Shown: positions 51,682 through 60,613, counted from the first letter of the stretch. The stretch: DNA of 64,000 nucleotides from Zooshikella sp050749885 (GCF_050749885.1 NZ_JBOIUB010000006.1:62001-126000); one strand, 5' to 3'. Made by a program: numbers and translations. Notes: generated by a model not told the origin, from the sequence alone.

Positions 51682-52851
51682 ATGACAAAATCGTCTGTTG
51701 ATATCAGAGAAACACTATATGAGCTTGTAAAAAATTACAGTGATATGGGAATTCATCGCGTTGGCACTAAGGTTGATAAAGAAACCATAAATTGGTTTGA
51801 TGAAAAGCTTAAAGCGCTAGGAGCTGAAACTGAGTTACAAACTTTTGAATTTCAACGCTTTGAGGGTAAATCAAAGGTATTGCTGAATGGAAAGGAGATT
51901 CCTTCCCTACCGTTATATTATGAAGCGATAGGTGAAATTACTACACAGACCCCACATGTGGTACAAGTCCCAGTACTAAAAGGCGACAGTACTAACCCTA
52001 TACTCGAAGATGCAATTCTATCAGCCAAGGCTGTGGGAAGTGAGTTATTAATTGTGGCCGTAGATAATAAAGTAAATCAAATCGCCAGCCCTAATCGGGC
52101 TCCAGAGTTGGGGAGTGGCTTACCCGTAGCACTTGTACAAAAAGAGTATTATCAGCCACTGAAAGCTGCACAAGGATCTACTTTAAAAGTTCATTATAAT
52201 GCTAGAATGCATGCGTGCAGCAGTGAAAATATCGTCGGCTATTTTGGTAAAAAAGGTCATAATCAAAAACCAATTCTCCTTGCAACACCTTTGAGTGGCT
52301 GGTTTAACTGTGCTGCAGAGCGCGCTACGGGGATTGCCGTAGCCTTTAGCTTGGCACAACGTTTAAGCAAAGAGTATCCAGTGATGGTTGTAGGCTCTCC
52401 AGGACATGAAATCTTGAATTATATCGGCGTAGAGGCGTTTGCCAAACAAAATGATATAGATCCAGAAATCATAATTCACTTGGGTGCAAATGTTGCCTTA
52501 GGGGTTAAGGATCCTAAAAGTGGTGAATTTAAATTGGCTCCTGGTGTGAATGATGCCAGTGAAATAGTAGACTCTGGTCGTTCTTTGTATGTCCGTATGA
52601 ATGAAGATAAATTCGATCTTATGAAGCCTGCACTTGCTACTGCAGACCTACCAGCTGTACTCAACCCTTCCGCTTGGAATGGAGAAGCTGGAATATGGTC
52701 CAAAGAATCAAATGCCCCATTACTGTCTTTTGTTGGTACAGGCCCCCTTTTTCATACGCCTATGGATGTACCAGAAAATGTAACTTCACAGCAAATCCTC
52801 GCACAAATCGATAACGCTATTTATTTAGCGATTAAGGCTTATATGGAATAA
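51682..52851 (+). CDS. M28-like protein with degenerate metal site
   Basis: A 389 aa cytoplasmic protein (no signal peptide) with the layout of an M28 aminopeptidase with an inserted PA-like domain: N-terminal region RVGTKVDKETINWFDEKLKA, then ENIVGYFGKKG, the active-site strand LATPLSGWFNCAAERATGIA and LFHTPMDVPENV at the end. In true M28 enzymes the strand reads H-x-D...GA-x-D-N and a Glu-Glu pair follows. Here the first His/Asp and the central Asp are missing (TPLSGWFNCAAERATG), and the pair is replaced by GHEILN. Only the last His is in place. So it is probably not a zinc peptidase of the usual kind and may be a non-catalytic relative or use other chemistry. AGGAAAG lies upstream of the ATG. 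Confidence 0.65.
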   Translation: MTKSSVDIRETLYELVKNYSDMGIHRVGTKVDKETINWFDEKLKALGAETELQTFEFQRFEGKSKVLLNGKEIPSLPLYYEAIGEITTQTPHVVQVPVLKGDSTNPILEDAILSAKAVGSELLIVAVDNKVNQIASPNRAPELGSGLPVALVQKEYYQPLKAAQGSTLKVHYNARMHACSSENIVGYFGKKGHNQKPILLATPLSGWFNCAAERATGIAVAFSLAQRLSKEYPVMVVGSPGHEILNYIGVEAFAKQNDIDPEIIIHLGANVALGVKDPKSGEFKLAPGVNDASEIVDSGRSLYVRMNEDKFDLMKPALATADLPAVLNPSAWNGEAGIWSKESNAPLLSFVGTGPLFHTPMDVPENVTSQQILAQIDNAIYLAIKAYME

Positions 52852-53030
52852 ACCTGTTAAGACTGATCCTGGACAGGATAGAATTGTTCAGGATCTATAT
52901 TACTAATATTAAAAATATCACCATAGACGATAGTGTATTCCATCTTACTTTTATCAGCTCATATCCTGTCAACGAATAATGCCACGCTTAGCGCTAGCCT
53001 AAAATAGCAAGGCTAGCCATTGCATGATTC

Positions 53031-53843
53031 TCATATAAGATTTTTTCTTCGTATTATCAACAGTCCCAAGCAAACTAAACTAAAGAGCGCTAAGGATGAA
53101 GGCTCTGGAACGGTCGTAAATGCTAAAGCAGTTAACACTCCTCCTGTATAAGGTACAAAGTGAAATACCACGCCAGTATTCGGATCCAAGGTATACAATA
53201 TATTTGTCGATAACTCTGATACATACAAAAAAGTACCATCAAAAGCAATACCTGATATATCAGCATTATTAGGAAGTGGAAGTGTATTTAACACTGCGCC
53301 TGTAACAGGGTTAAATTCATTAATAAAGTTACCTCCAACGATTGTATTACGTCCTTGCGCAAAATGTCTTCCCAAATCATCGCCCCCCATTCCTCCAGGG
53401 AAAAATGGCCCAATTGTAGGTATAAATCCTGTATTCACCACTCCTCCCAATCCAGACTGTTGAACTATTGGTCCACCATTATTGACCGAGAATAACGAGT
53501 TACTTGGTGTATCAAAAGTTAATCCACCACGATTCCCAACACCAGGTAGCGCATAGGTCATTATTAATCCTGCATTACTTGGGTTGAGCATATGCACACC
53601 GGGTAATGTATTACCATCGGTGTAAAGTAGCGTACCATTTGCCATGCCCGTTAAGCCTTGTACAGGATCAAGGACATTAGCTCCTGCAGGTAATAGACCT
53701 ACATTACTAATAAAACCCGTCATTGTATCCACAAGTACCAAATTTGGATTATTTAGTTGGATACCATAGATTAAACCCGCTTGGCTTTGTGACGTGATTA
53801 TTGCAAATAAAGTTATGATTATTACACTTAATATTTTTGTCAT
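53031..53843 (-). CDS. PEP-CTERM protein with beta-propeller-like (DUF4394-type) repeats
   Basis: About 270 aa from ATG 53843 (TGGAGA upstream). Signal peptide LSVIIITLFAIITSQSQA. The mature part consists of repeated motifs (N-P-N-L-V-L-V-D-T-M-T-G-F-I, INEFNPVTGAVLNTLPLPNN, LYTLDPNTGVVFHFVPYTGG) like blades of a small propeller. C-terminal sorting signal TVPEPSSLALFSLVCLGLLI then IRRK. Exosortase would process it at the membrane. It is the second PEP-CTERM protein in the window; as with the first, the exosortase and polysaccharide genes must lie elsewhere. Confidence 0.85.
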   Translation of the reverse strand: MTKILSVIIITLFAIITSQSQAGLIYGIQLNNPNLVLVDTMTGFISNVGLLPAGANVLDPVQGLTGMANGTLLYTDGNTLPGVHMLNPSNAGLIMTYALPGVGNRGGLTFDTPSNSLFSVNNGGPIVQQSGLGGVVNTGFIPTIGPFFPGGMGGDDLGRHFAQGRNTIVGGNFINEFNPVTGAVLNTLPLPNNADISGIAFDGTFLYVSELSTNILYTLDPNTGVVFHFVPYTGGVLTALAFTTVPEPSSLALFSLVCLGLLIIRRKNLI

Positions 53844-54125
53844 TGCTAATCTCCAGTGTATTAAGGCTAATCCTCCTTGAAACAAAAATTCATAATCCTT
53901 TAATTTAAAAACACACTGTATAAGGCAAGAAAAAAGCCAAAATAGGAAAGGCCTGAAGCGAAGAGCACTTTTTGAATAAAACAGTTTAATGAGTTAAGAT
54001 CGAATTATTAATGAAAAGTATTTTGACACATTATTCTGCAAAAATATTATATACCTATTAAGCAGTATAAAGCACATATTTACAGTAGCAGTTCTTACTA
54101 ATTATCTTCAATCAATCTCAAATAG

Positions 54126-54635
54126 TTATTTTTTCACTAACTTATCAATCAGCTTATAAATCTCATTTTCAGACTGAATATGAGTCTTACTTCGACTAAA
54201 GAACTCAAAAGTCTTTTTATGACCATAATATGAACGTAAGTCTTGCCTTTCATAATACTGTTCAGCCCATTGTAATAAAGCATTTAATGATTGTTTTGTT
54301 TGCTTACCGTTAGGCTCTTTAGTATTTTCTCCTACCCTGTTAAGAATACGCTGTTTACAAATATGCCATCCAAAGTCGAGCCAAACCAGACAATCAGCAA
54401 TATTTAAATATTCTTTTGCAAGCTCCCCAAAAACCCCTTCTACAATCCATGCGGGCTCTTTTTTACTTTCATTTATTAAGTAATTTATTTCCTGAACATC
54501 CCGCTTTTGAGCATACCCACCTTGTTGCCAAAACAAGTCATCCAGCGACACTTTCGGTATAGACAAACTTTGACTTATCTCATTTGCAAGCCAAGTTTTA
54601 CCGCTGCCACTATTACCAATAATAACTACTTTCAT
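54126..54635 (-). CDS. FlaR/adenylate-kinase-like P-loop protein
   Basis: A 169 aa protein beginning MKVVIIGNSGSGKTWLANEI, a Walker A loop (GNSGSGKT). Then follow LSIPKVSLDDLFWQQGG, WIVEGVFG and CLVWLDFGWHICKQRILNRV, which define the topology-modulation protein FlaR/adenylate-kinase-like group. These are small nucleotide kinases of uncertain substrate. The lid segment with Arg residues (RVGENTKEP) is present. It is a single gene immediately left of a MITE-like element: its start codon is only about 13 bp from the element's end. Confidence 0.8.
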   Translation of the reverse strand: MKVVIIGNSGSGKTWLANEISQSLSIPKVSLDDLFWQQGGYAQKRDVQEINYLINESKKEPAWIVEGVFGELAKEYLNIADCLVWLDFGWHICKQRILNRVGENTKEPNGKQTKQSLNALLQWAEQYYERQDLRSYYGHKKTFEFFSRSKTHIQSENEIYKLIDKLVKK

Positions 54636-54648
54636 AATTTATTTTCTA

Positions 54649-54913
54649 GGGTCTGTTAACACTATTTGAATCACCACTGCCGTAGACTATTTTTTCGCCT
54701 AGCAAGGCACAAGGAATGCCGTGTAGTCATTCTACATAAATGACTTGTAACACCGCTAGGTGGAAAAATAATCACGGCCCAAAGGGTTATGATGATAAAA
54801 ACACTACTCGTTGTTGCTCATTGTTCATTTAGAACAACTAAACTTCACGCTTCGCGCCTAGATTAGCGCTTTTACCTTCATAACAGTGATATTCAAATAG
54901 TGTTAACAGGCCC
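54649..54913. mobile_element. MITE-like element, about 265 bp, no transposase
   Basis: Terminal inverted repeats of about 24 bp: left GGGTCTGTTAACACTATTTG (54649-54668) plus AAT, right the reverse complement with one change (GGGCCTGTTAACACTATTTG read from the other strand, 54894-54913). Both ends abut CTAG (54646-54649 and 54913-54916), a possible 4-bp target duplication. Inside, GCCGTAGACTATTTTTTCGC-like sequence near the left pairs with GGTGGAAAAATAATCACGGC further in, and AGTCATT/AATGACT forms an inner hairpin, so the element can fold extensively. There is no open frame of transposase size. Confidence 0.75.
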
Positions 54914-55052
54914 TAGCATATATACGCGTCATTTAATCATTTTTATATACAATTACCTTGGCTACCTACCTTATTTTAACTAATAGATAGCCGGAAAACT
55001 GTTAACTACAAAGATAACTAATAGCAGGTAGAAGTCTAGCTGTTTTTAGCAC

Positions 55053-55288
55053 TCAGCGGCCATTAGATGATTCTAACTGCTTTAATGCGTGATAACACAG
55101 CTTACAAACCAGTTTTTCTTCAGCAGTTTCAACGCCTACACCACCAGGATCATCAGTATTTTATGTTCTTGCCGATACTTATTGGCTAAAGCTCTGGCAG
55201 GATAAAGCTTATCTCTGGTTTTAAAAGTAAACAGGTAGGATGGTTCTTTGGCAGAAACTTGCGATTTACAATGTTGACATATAAACAT
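55053..55288 (-). pseudogene. Frameshifted small zinc-ribbon gene
   Basis: Starting at ATG 55286-55288 the minus strand reads MFICQHCKSQVSAKEPSYLF, TFKTRDKLYPARALANKYRQ, EHKI and then loses frame. One base shift gives DDPGGVGVETAEEKLVCKLC and YHALKQLESSNGR followed by TGA at 55053. CxxC occurs in both halves, so the intact protein would be a zinc ribbon of about 78 residues. The length 236 is not a multiple of three, consistent with a single indel near 55145-55160. It lies just right of the MITE-like element. Confidence 0.65.
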
Positions 55289-55432
55289 TTACAACGGCCA
55301 AATCAGTAAACCTTCTGGGGGCCGATGTCCAGAAGCATTGATTAAAGGAGCGCAAACTCTATTGCAGATATATTTAAATGTCAATACTATACCCTTCACA
55401 AATAATATTAATAGCTACATATTGGAGAATAA

Positions 55433-56035
55433 ATGGCAGATATTCCAACTCGACAAATTCGGGCACTTTATAATGACAAAACAATTCGGGTTTACCAGGC
55501 TTATAACCATGCTATTGCCAATGCTGCAATTGCTCACGGTACGTTTGTATCTCCTCCATTCAAAATGGAGCGAATGACCTGGATTAAACCTTCATTCCTT
55601 TGGATGATGTATCGGTCTGGATGGGGTCAAAAAGATAGCGGGCAAAATCGTATTCTTGCCATTGATATTACACGAGAAGGTTTTGAATGGGCACTTACTC
55701 ACAGCCTGTTAAGTGACCAAGCCAAAGAGTACGCAGATAAAAACGAATGGTTAAAGCTCAAAGATGCAACCCCAGTTCGAATTCAGTGGGACCCTGAACG
55801 AGATCTGCATTTGCAGCCACAAGCGTATAGAGCCATTCAAATTGGTTTAACTAAGGAAGCTGTGCAGTTATATGTTAACGAATGGATTCAGTCCATCACA
55901 GACGTCACCGAACTTGCCACTGAAATTCATCAGTTAATCAGTATGAATCAACTAATAGAAGCCAAACACAAACTACCTGAGGAGCGTAGCTACCCAATAT
56001 CTGAAACGCTAGAACAGCATTTACTCGTAGATTAA
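55433..56035 (+). CDS. DUF4291 domain-containing protein
   Basis: A 200 aa soluble protein starting MADIPTRQIRALYNDKTIRV at ATG 55433 with GGAG nine bases upstream. Family features follow: VYQAYNHAIANAAIAHGTFV, PFKMERMTWIKPSFLWMMYR, GWGQKDSGQNRILAIDITRE, and RIQWDPERDLHLQPQAYRAI. These leave no doubt about DUF4291, a widespread but uncharacterised family. It is complete in length. A single gene, no partner. Confidence 0.92.
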   Translation: MADIPTRQIRALYNDKTIRVYQAYNHAIANAAIAHGTFVSPPFKMERMTWIKPSFLWMMYRSGWGQKDSGQNRILAIDITREGFEWALTHSLLSDQAKEYADKNEWLKLKDATPVRIQWDPERDLHLQPQAYRAIQIGLTKEAVQLYVNEWIQSITDVTELATEIHQLISMNQLIEAKHKLPEERSYPISETLEQHLLVD

Positions 56036-56206
56036 ACCTACGTTACCTGTCTTCAACTAATGATGTTTTCCAATTGCTTGGTAGTGTTAGCCAAGCACAT
56101 TTTGTTTCATAACAGGATTTCCCTGAACACTTACTGTACATGCACCACAGCAGCACTCAGCTGTTTTAACCTCTTGCTCTAAATTACTTTTCATATTTTG
56201 GGCTAT

Positions 56207-56746
56207 TTATAAATCAATGGCCTGTTTACATGCAGTTAATAGCTGTTCAGCCAAGATCTCATCATTAAGTGCACGGGCAACCGCCATTCCACCCACCATT
56301 AGCACGGCAGACTTCAAAGCCTCTTGATCGGATATATGTTCTTTTGATGACTCAGTCAATTTTTTTACAAAGCCTTTAAACACTTTAGTATAAACATCTC
56401 TTACGGTATTATTTTGCTGGCTTACATCTGAAACTAAAAATGCTAAAGGGCATGCCATTGACTCTCCTTTCCTGTGCTCCAAACTTAAATATTTGACTAT
56501 TCTTTCGCTAACAGGAGGCGCATCTTCCTGAGCATGAATACTTTTTAATGCGGCATCTCGAATCGACTCAGCATAAACTTCAGATTTGGATTTAAAGTGA
56601 GCATAAAATGCACCTCTTGTTAATCCTGCATTTTGCATTACTTCATCAATACTTACATTATCAAAACCGCGATTCATAAAAAGCTGAGCTGCACTTTCTA
56701 GAATTTGATCGCGGACCTGTGGTTTATGTTCTTTGCTCCAACCCAT
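56207..56746 (-). CDS. TetR-family regulator
   Basis: A 179 aa repressor. The N-terminal helix-turn-helix reads FDNVSIDEVMQNAGLTRGAF then YAHFKSKSEVYAESI, the AcrR/NemR-type recognition region. The C-terminal ligand domain has GESMACPLAFLVSDVSQQN, which includes a cysteine in the position typical of electrophile-sensing TetR proteins. It is divergent from a glutathione S-transferase gene; a perfect inverted repeat lies between them. It probably derepresses the GST in the presence of a reactive electrophile. Confidence 0.9.
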   Translation of the reverse strand: MGWSKEHKPQVRDQILESAAQLFMNRGFDNVSIDEVMQNAGLTRGAFYAHFKSKSEVYAESIRDAALKSIHAQEDAPPVSERIVKYLSLEHRKGESMACPLAFLVSDVSQQNNTVRDVYTKVFKGFVKKLTESSKEHISDQEALKSAVLMVGGMAVARALNDEILAEQLLTACKQAIDL

Positions 56747-56848
56747 TGCCTACTCCCTTTCTGCTATTTAAATAGTTAAATCATACTTTGCTAATAAATG
56801 CTTAATACTTATACTTCCATCTTTGATTACACCCGCAAAACATAAAAT

Positions 56849-56878
56849 ATCAAAATATGTTCTTGATCATATTTTGAT
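56849..56878. promoter_or_regulatory. Probable TetR operator
   Basis: ATCAAAATATG (56849-56859) and CATATTTTGAT (56868-56878) form a perfect 11-bp inverted repeat with an 8-bp spacer, between the divergent TetR and GST genes. Confidence 0.75.
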
Positions 56879-56939
56879 TAGCAAAGAGTATTCAGTCAAT
56901 AACATATCCTAAGAAATAATGACTAGAGGTACTTTTTCA

Positions 56940-57581
56940 ATGAATAATGAGTCACTCCATATTTACGGCCCACTCTTTAGCCCATTTGTTAAGACCGTTA
57001 TATTAGTGTGTGAAGAAAAAGGACTCAATTATACCGCTGGCCTAACGATTAAGGGTGAAGATGTACCCTTTAAAAGTGAGCAACACTTAAAACTACATCC
57101 AGCAGGTAAGGTGCCTATTTTATTTCATAATGATTTTATGCTGTGTGAAACAGTTGCTATTTGTCGATATCTTGATCAAGTTTTTCCTCATCCACCTATG
57201 CAACCAGAGAATACATATGAGCGTGCATTGCATGATCAATGGTGTAGTTTATTAGCAGGGGAATTTATCCTGCCTCTTATTCATAACTATTTTTTAGAGT
57301 TTGCCTTCCCAAAAGGAGAAAATGGTCAGGTAAGAATGGATAAAGTCAAAGCTGCTGAACCTTTACTTCTTAATACACTCACAAAACTCAACAATGAACT
57401 AAAAACCGGTAAAACCTTTGAACAACGTATTTTTACAATCGTTGACGCACTTATTACTCCTATCTTAGATTACTTACATCGTTTACCTCATGGAGCAGAA
57501 CATTTGAAACAATTTACCTATTTACAAGACTACATTACAAAGACTCTTAGTCAACCATCATGCGTTAAATTACTCAAATAA
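56940..57581 (+). CDS. Glutathione S-transferase family protein
   Basis: About 213 aa from ATG 56940 (GAGGT upstream); an ATG at 56919 would add seven residues. The N-terminal thioredoxin-like domain has LHIYGPLFSPFVKTVILVCE, the cis-Pro motif AGKVPILF and CETVAICRYLD for glutathione binding. The C-terminal helical domain runs from about residue 90. A Ser or Tyr in the first loop (YGPLFSPF) may activate the thiol. It probably conjugates or reduces electrophiles, under the divergent TetR repressor. Confidence 0.85.
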   Translation: MNNESLHIYGPLFSPFVKTVILVCEEKGLNYTAGLTIKGEDVPFKSEQHLKLHPAGKVPILFHNDFMLCETVAICRYLDQVFPHPPMQPENTYERALHDQWCSLLAGEFILPLIHNYFLEFAFPKGENGQVRMDKVKAAEPLLLNTLTKLNNELKTGKTFEQRIFTIVDALITPILDYLHRLPHGAEHLKQFTYLQDYITKTLSQPSCVKLLK

Positions 57582-57661
57582 ACAAAAAGATAACTGTCTC
57601 AGTTTAAAATAAATGGGGCAGTTTTTTTGACTCTCTTTATAAAGTAGTAAATTTGCGAAAA

Positions 57662-58489
57662 TTAATTGAAGCGTTTCAGTATTCGATGTTGTATTTCTAG
57701 ATGAATATTACCTTGAAAACGATGATTAATAAGAGATACTGAATACCAATAAGGTCCCGGCTGTAACTCAGGCAAGGAGTAACGTTTGTTTACATTAGCA
57801 CGATGATGCCATACAACTTCATAACTTGCAGGCTTCATCATCACTGCTTTAATTTCCTGTGGAGGACACATCAAAGATTCTTTATTGCTATTCACACCTT
57901 CAGTTAACTGCCAATTATTCCCTTGCCAAGTAATCCATTGAATATTATGTAATGGTGCTAGTAGGATAGTTCCTTTCCAATGCGCTTTAGCTGTTGTAGT
58001 AACGGTTATTTGATAAACGCCGCCATCAATTGATTTTACTTGCTCCTCTGATTCACCATAAAAGCTTTGCTTCTGTTGTCTCACTTGATTATCCAGCTTT
58101 AACTGAACATTTTTTCCTTTTATTTCTACATAGTTTATATACTGCTTAGTATACCCTTCAATTTCCCAACGATAATATCGCCGTAACGGTTCATCTCGCT
58201 GAATAATACGAATATCCAGAGACTCAAGCCATAAAGGTAGTTTATTGGGTAAATCTCGACCACATTGACGTTGATACATTACAGGCAGTAAATTGAACCA
58301 GTTTTCAGACTGCTCTAATGTTTCATTGTTCCACACATCATGCATTGTTTGCCAAAAAGATGGCATATCACCTTGTAGAATACTTTCGTGAGCTTTGGTA
58401 AGGGGGGTCTGTTGATTAAACCAACCAGCAACTACACTATGACTTAAAAGTAAACCAACAATACCAACTCGTTTACATCTTACGTGCAT
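57662..58489 (-). CDS. DUF2861 family exported protein (VxrC-like)
   Basis: A 275 aa protein with an N-terminal signal peptide (VGIVGLLLSHSVVAGWF) and a mature part matching DUF2861: QTPLTKAHESILQGDMPSFW, QRQCGRDLPNKLPLWLESLD, YRWEIEGYTKQYINYVEIKG. In vibrios such proteins are encoded right after the VxrA/VxrB two-component genes, as here: the start overlaps the response regulator by 10 bp. It is likely a periplasmic accessory protein of the cell-wall-stress system. Its molecular role is unknown. Confidence 0.78.
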   Translation of the reverse strand: MHVRCKRVGIVGLLLSHSVVAGWFNQQTPLTKAHESILQGDMPSFWQTMHDVWNNETLEQSENWFNLLPVMYQRQCGRDLPNKLPLWLESLDIRIIQRDEPLRRYYRWEIEGYTKQYINYVEIKGKNVQLKLDNQVRQQKQSFYGESEEQVKSIDGGVYQITVTTTAKAHWKGTILLAPLHNIQWITWQGNNWQLTEGVNSNKESLMCPPQEIKAVMMKPASYEVVWHHRANVNKRYSLPELQPGPYWYSVSLINHRFQGNIHLEIQHRILKRFN

Positions 58490-59124
58490 AACCGGTAACC
58501 TACGCCTCTAACAGACTCAATGGTTATCTCTGGAATTTTTTTTCGCAATTGTAATATGTGTGTATCTACAGTGCGCGTAGTGGGATAGTGCTGATAACCC
58601 CATACTTCATTAAGTAACTCATCCCGAGTATAAACCCTTCCAGGAGCCCTCACGAATAAGGCTAACAAATCAAACTCTGTTTTAGTCAACACGAGTGGTG
58701 TTTCATTCCAGAATACTTTACGTTGTGTAGGGAGTAGCTTGAGAGACTGGTAACACCACTCAAGCTGATTTAAAGGCCGTAAGTTTGCTCTGATGCGTGC
58801 CAACAATTCATTATAGGAAAAAGGCTTAGTAATATAATCTCTTGCTCCGGCATCTAACCCTGCAACACGCTCATTGATATCCACTTTTGCTGTTAGAATC
58901 AACACGGGAATTGCTTTAATCGCCAACCAATCAGCTAATAGATTAATGGTATCTATATCATAGAATTGACGATCAAGAATAACTAAGTCAGCCTTTTTCC
59001 ATAGTTCATCTACCTTATCAAGATAATTACAAAATATACAAGCGTATCCTTGAGACTGCAAAAAAGTGATTAAACCATTTGCCAAGTCAATATCATCTTC
59101 AACGATGAGTAATGTCTCACTCAT
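58480..59124 (-). CDS. vxrB: VxrB-like OmpR-family response regulator
   Basis: A 214 aa regulator: receiver with VEDDIDLANGLITFL, the phosphorylation site LVILDRQFYD, ILTAKVDINERVAGLDAGAR and YITKPFS. The winged helix has LVLTKTEFDLLALFVRAPGR and TTRTVDTHILQLRKKI. The gene order kinase, regulator, DUF2861 and the DUF3404-type sensor of the kinase match the vibrio VxrAB (VbrKR/WigKR) system, which responds to beta-lactam or cell-wall damage and in V. cholerae also affects T6SS. It overlaps both neighbours (8 and 10 bp), so the three genes form one coupled operon. Confidence 0.85.
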   Translation of the reverse strand: MSETLLIVEDDIDLANGLITFLQSQGYACIFCNYLDKVDELWKKADLVILDRQFYDIDTINLLADWLAIKAIPVLILTAKVDINERVAGLDAGARDYITKPFSYNELLARIRANLRPLNQLEWCYQSLKLLPTQRKVFWNETPLVLTKTEFDLLALFVRAPGRVYTRDELLNEVWGYQHYPTTRTVDTHILQLRKKIPEITIESVRGVGYRLCT

Positions 59125-60613
59125 TAATGGATACCTCTAAAACAAATGTTGTTGGTGGTCCTTGTAAACGTAATTTTCCACCTGTTTTTTGCGCAACTTG
59201 ATTAACCAGATGTAACCCAAGCCCAACGCCATGTTGACTATTGAATGGTTTAATAAACTGAGACAATTTTCGTGAGTCTAAGTTACCTTGGTCTTGCACC
59301 TTAACCACTAATATTTTCTCTGTACAATAAGATTTAATTAATACCTGTCCTATACCATGCTTAACGGCATTACTCACCAAATTTTTAAGACTTAACGTAA
59401 ACCAATAAATATTAATGTTTACTGGTTTATCATCCTTCAGTTCCAGATCAACATCATACTCACTTACAACATTCTGTATGAGTTCATGCCATGACTCAAT
59501 ATATTGTTTCCGTAAATTTGCGCCATAATCTAATTGTAAGTATTGTTTACTGGCATCAGCTAAGTGACGCAAATGTAATGCGTCTTTACAGAGTCGAATA
59601 AAAGCATGGTGCAAATTATCTGGCAGTTCATCAAAATGTGTTCGAAATATTTCTACTGTACCTGCTAAACGAGTAATAGGTGTACGTAATTCATGAGCAA
59701 GCATCTGCACAATAAATTGTCGTTCTTTATAGTATTTGTGCCGAGTAATAACAACCAAACCAATATAGCCTAAAAGCAATAACCCTAAAATTGTTAACCC
59801 ACCATATAGCCACATTCCATTTCGTGGCTTTTCTAGCCAACAGATACTTCCTTCTATAAAACTACACTTTTTTTGTTGCTCAATTGAGTGTATTTCAAAA
59901 TTTAGAGCATCAACCAATGGTTGCCATTGAGGATGTTGGTAAAGACGATACTCATTGGGAAATTTTACCCATAAAAACTGTTTTCCCAGAATCCACTGTG
60001 CTGAGCGCGTTAAAGCCTGAAGCTGGTTATCATTAAGATCATTCGTAAAGTAGTCATTGTCGAGCTCTCGAATATGCATATACGGTTTTAACTGGTTAAA
60101 CTGTTCAGGGTGTACTTTTGCATATCTTAACGCAAAACTACCACCGCCTGGATGAATAAACGTACCAGAAGCAAACCAGCTTATCGGTAGACCCTGCTGC
60201 AAACACATTGCAGTAATAAACGATTTAGTTTTAGCCAAAGGATTATCCATTGCCAGCTCAGGTGGCTGAGCACACAATTGATAGAATCGATATAGTGCCT
60301 GTAAATCAACCAACTCATATAAATGCGTTTGAGGATGCATTGTAACTGGGTTAAGTTGCGAATAATCAAATTGCTGCAACATATCAATGGCAACGACATG
60401 GGATGGGACTTTAGTATTGAGCTCGCTATACAGTTGCTGAGTTGTATCATTAAATGCGTTGACTGGCAAACTCAATGCCTCTCCTACCAGAATACACATG
60501 AGGGACAAAATAAAAGATAACAGCAACTGAAGTGAAAGAACGTTAACTCGAACCTTTTCAAGTAGATGCTTTAAACGTATGGCGATTGTTAATATTCTTA
60601 GTAATTTTGACAC
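59117..60613 (-). CDS. vxrA: VxrA-like DUF3404 sensor histidine kinase
   Basis: About 499 aa. The periplasmic sensor (about 50-260) carries MCLQQGLPISWFASGTFIHP and GGGSFALRYAKVHPEQF, the DUF3404 signature. One membrane helix (WLYGGLTILGLLLLGYIGLV) leads to the kinase: FIVQMLAHELRTPITRLAGT with the phosphorylated His, the N box LKNLVSNAVKHG and GVGLGLHLVNQVAQKTGG. The start is unclear: no ATG precedes the N-terminal hydrophobic segment. GTG 60613 is my choice; a TTG at 60697 would overlap the divergent gene. The system senses cell-wall stress in vibrios. Confidence 0.82.
   Translation of the reverse strand: MSKLLRILTIAIRLKHLLEKVRVNVLSLQLLLSFILSLMCILVGEALSLPVNAFNDTTQQLYSELNTKVPSHVVAIDMLQQFDYSQLNPVTMHPQTHLYELVDLQALYRFYQLCAQPPELAMDNPLAKTKSFITAMCLQQGLPISWFASGTFIHPGGGSFALRYAKVHPEQFNQLKPYMHIRELDNDYFTNDLNDNQLQALTRSAQWILGKQFLWVKFPNEYRLYQHPQWQPLVDALNFEIHSIEQQKKCSFIEGSICWLEKPRNGMWLYGGLTILGLLLLGYIGLVVITRHKYYKERQFIVQMLAHELRTPITRLAGTVEIFRTHFDELPDNLHHAFIRLCKDALHLRHLADASKQYLQLDYGANLRKQYIESWHELIQNVVSEYDVDLELKDDKPVNINIYWFTLSLKNLVSNAVKHGIGQVLIKSYCTEKILVVKVQDQGNLDSRKLSQFIKPFNSQHGVGLGLHLVNQVAQKTGGKLRLQGPPTTFVLEVSINE

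Noticed and set aside
52865..52895. GATCCTG...CAGGATC hairpin after the M28-like gene
   Set aside because: Arms are only 7 bp, the loop is long and no T tract follows; not called as terminator.
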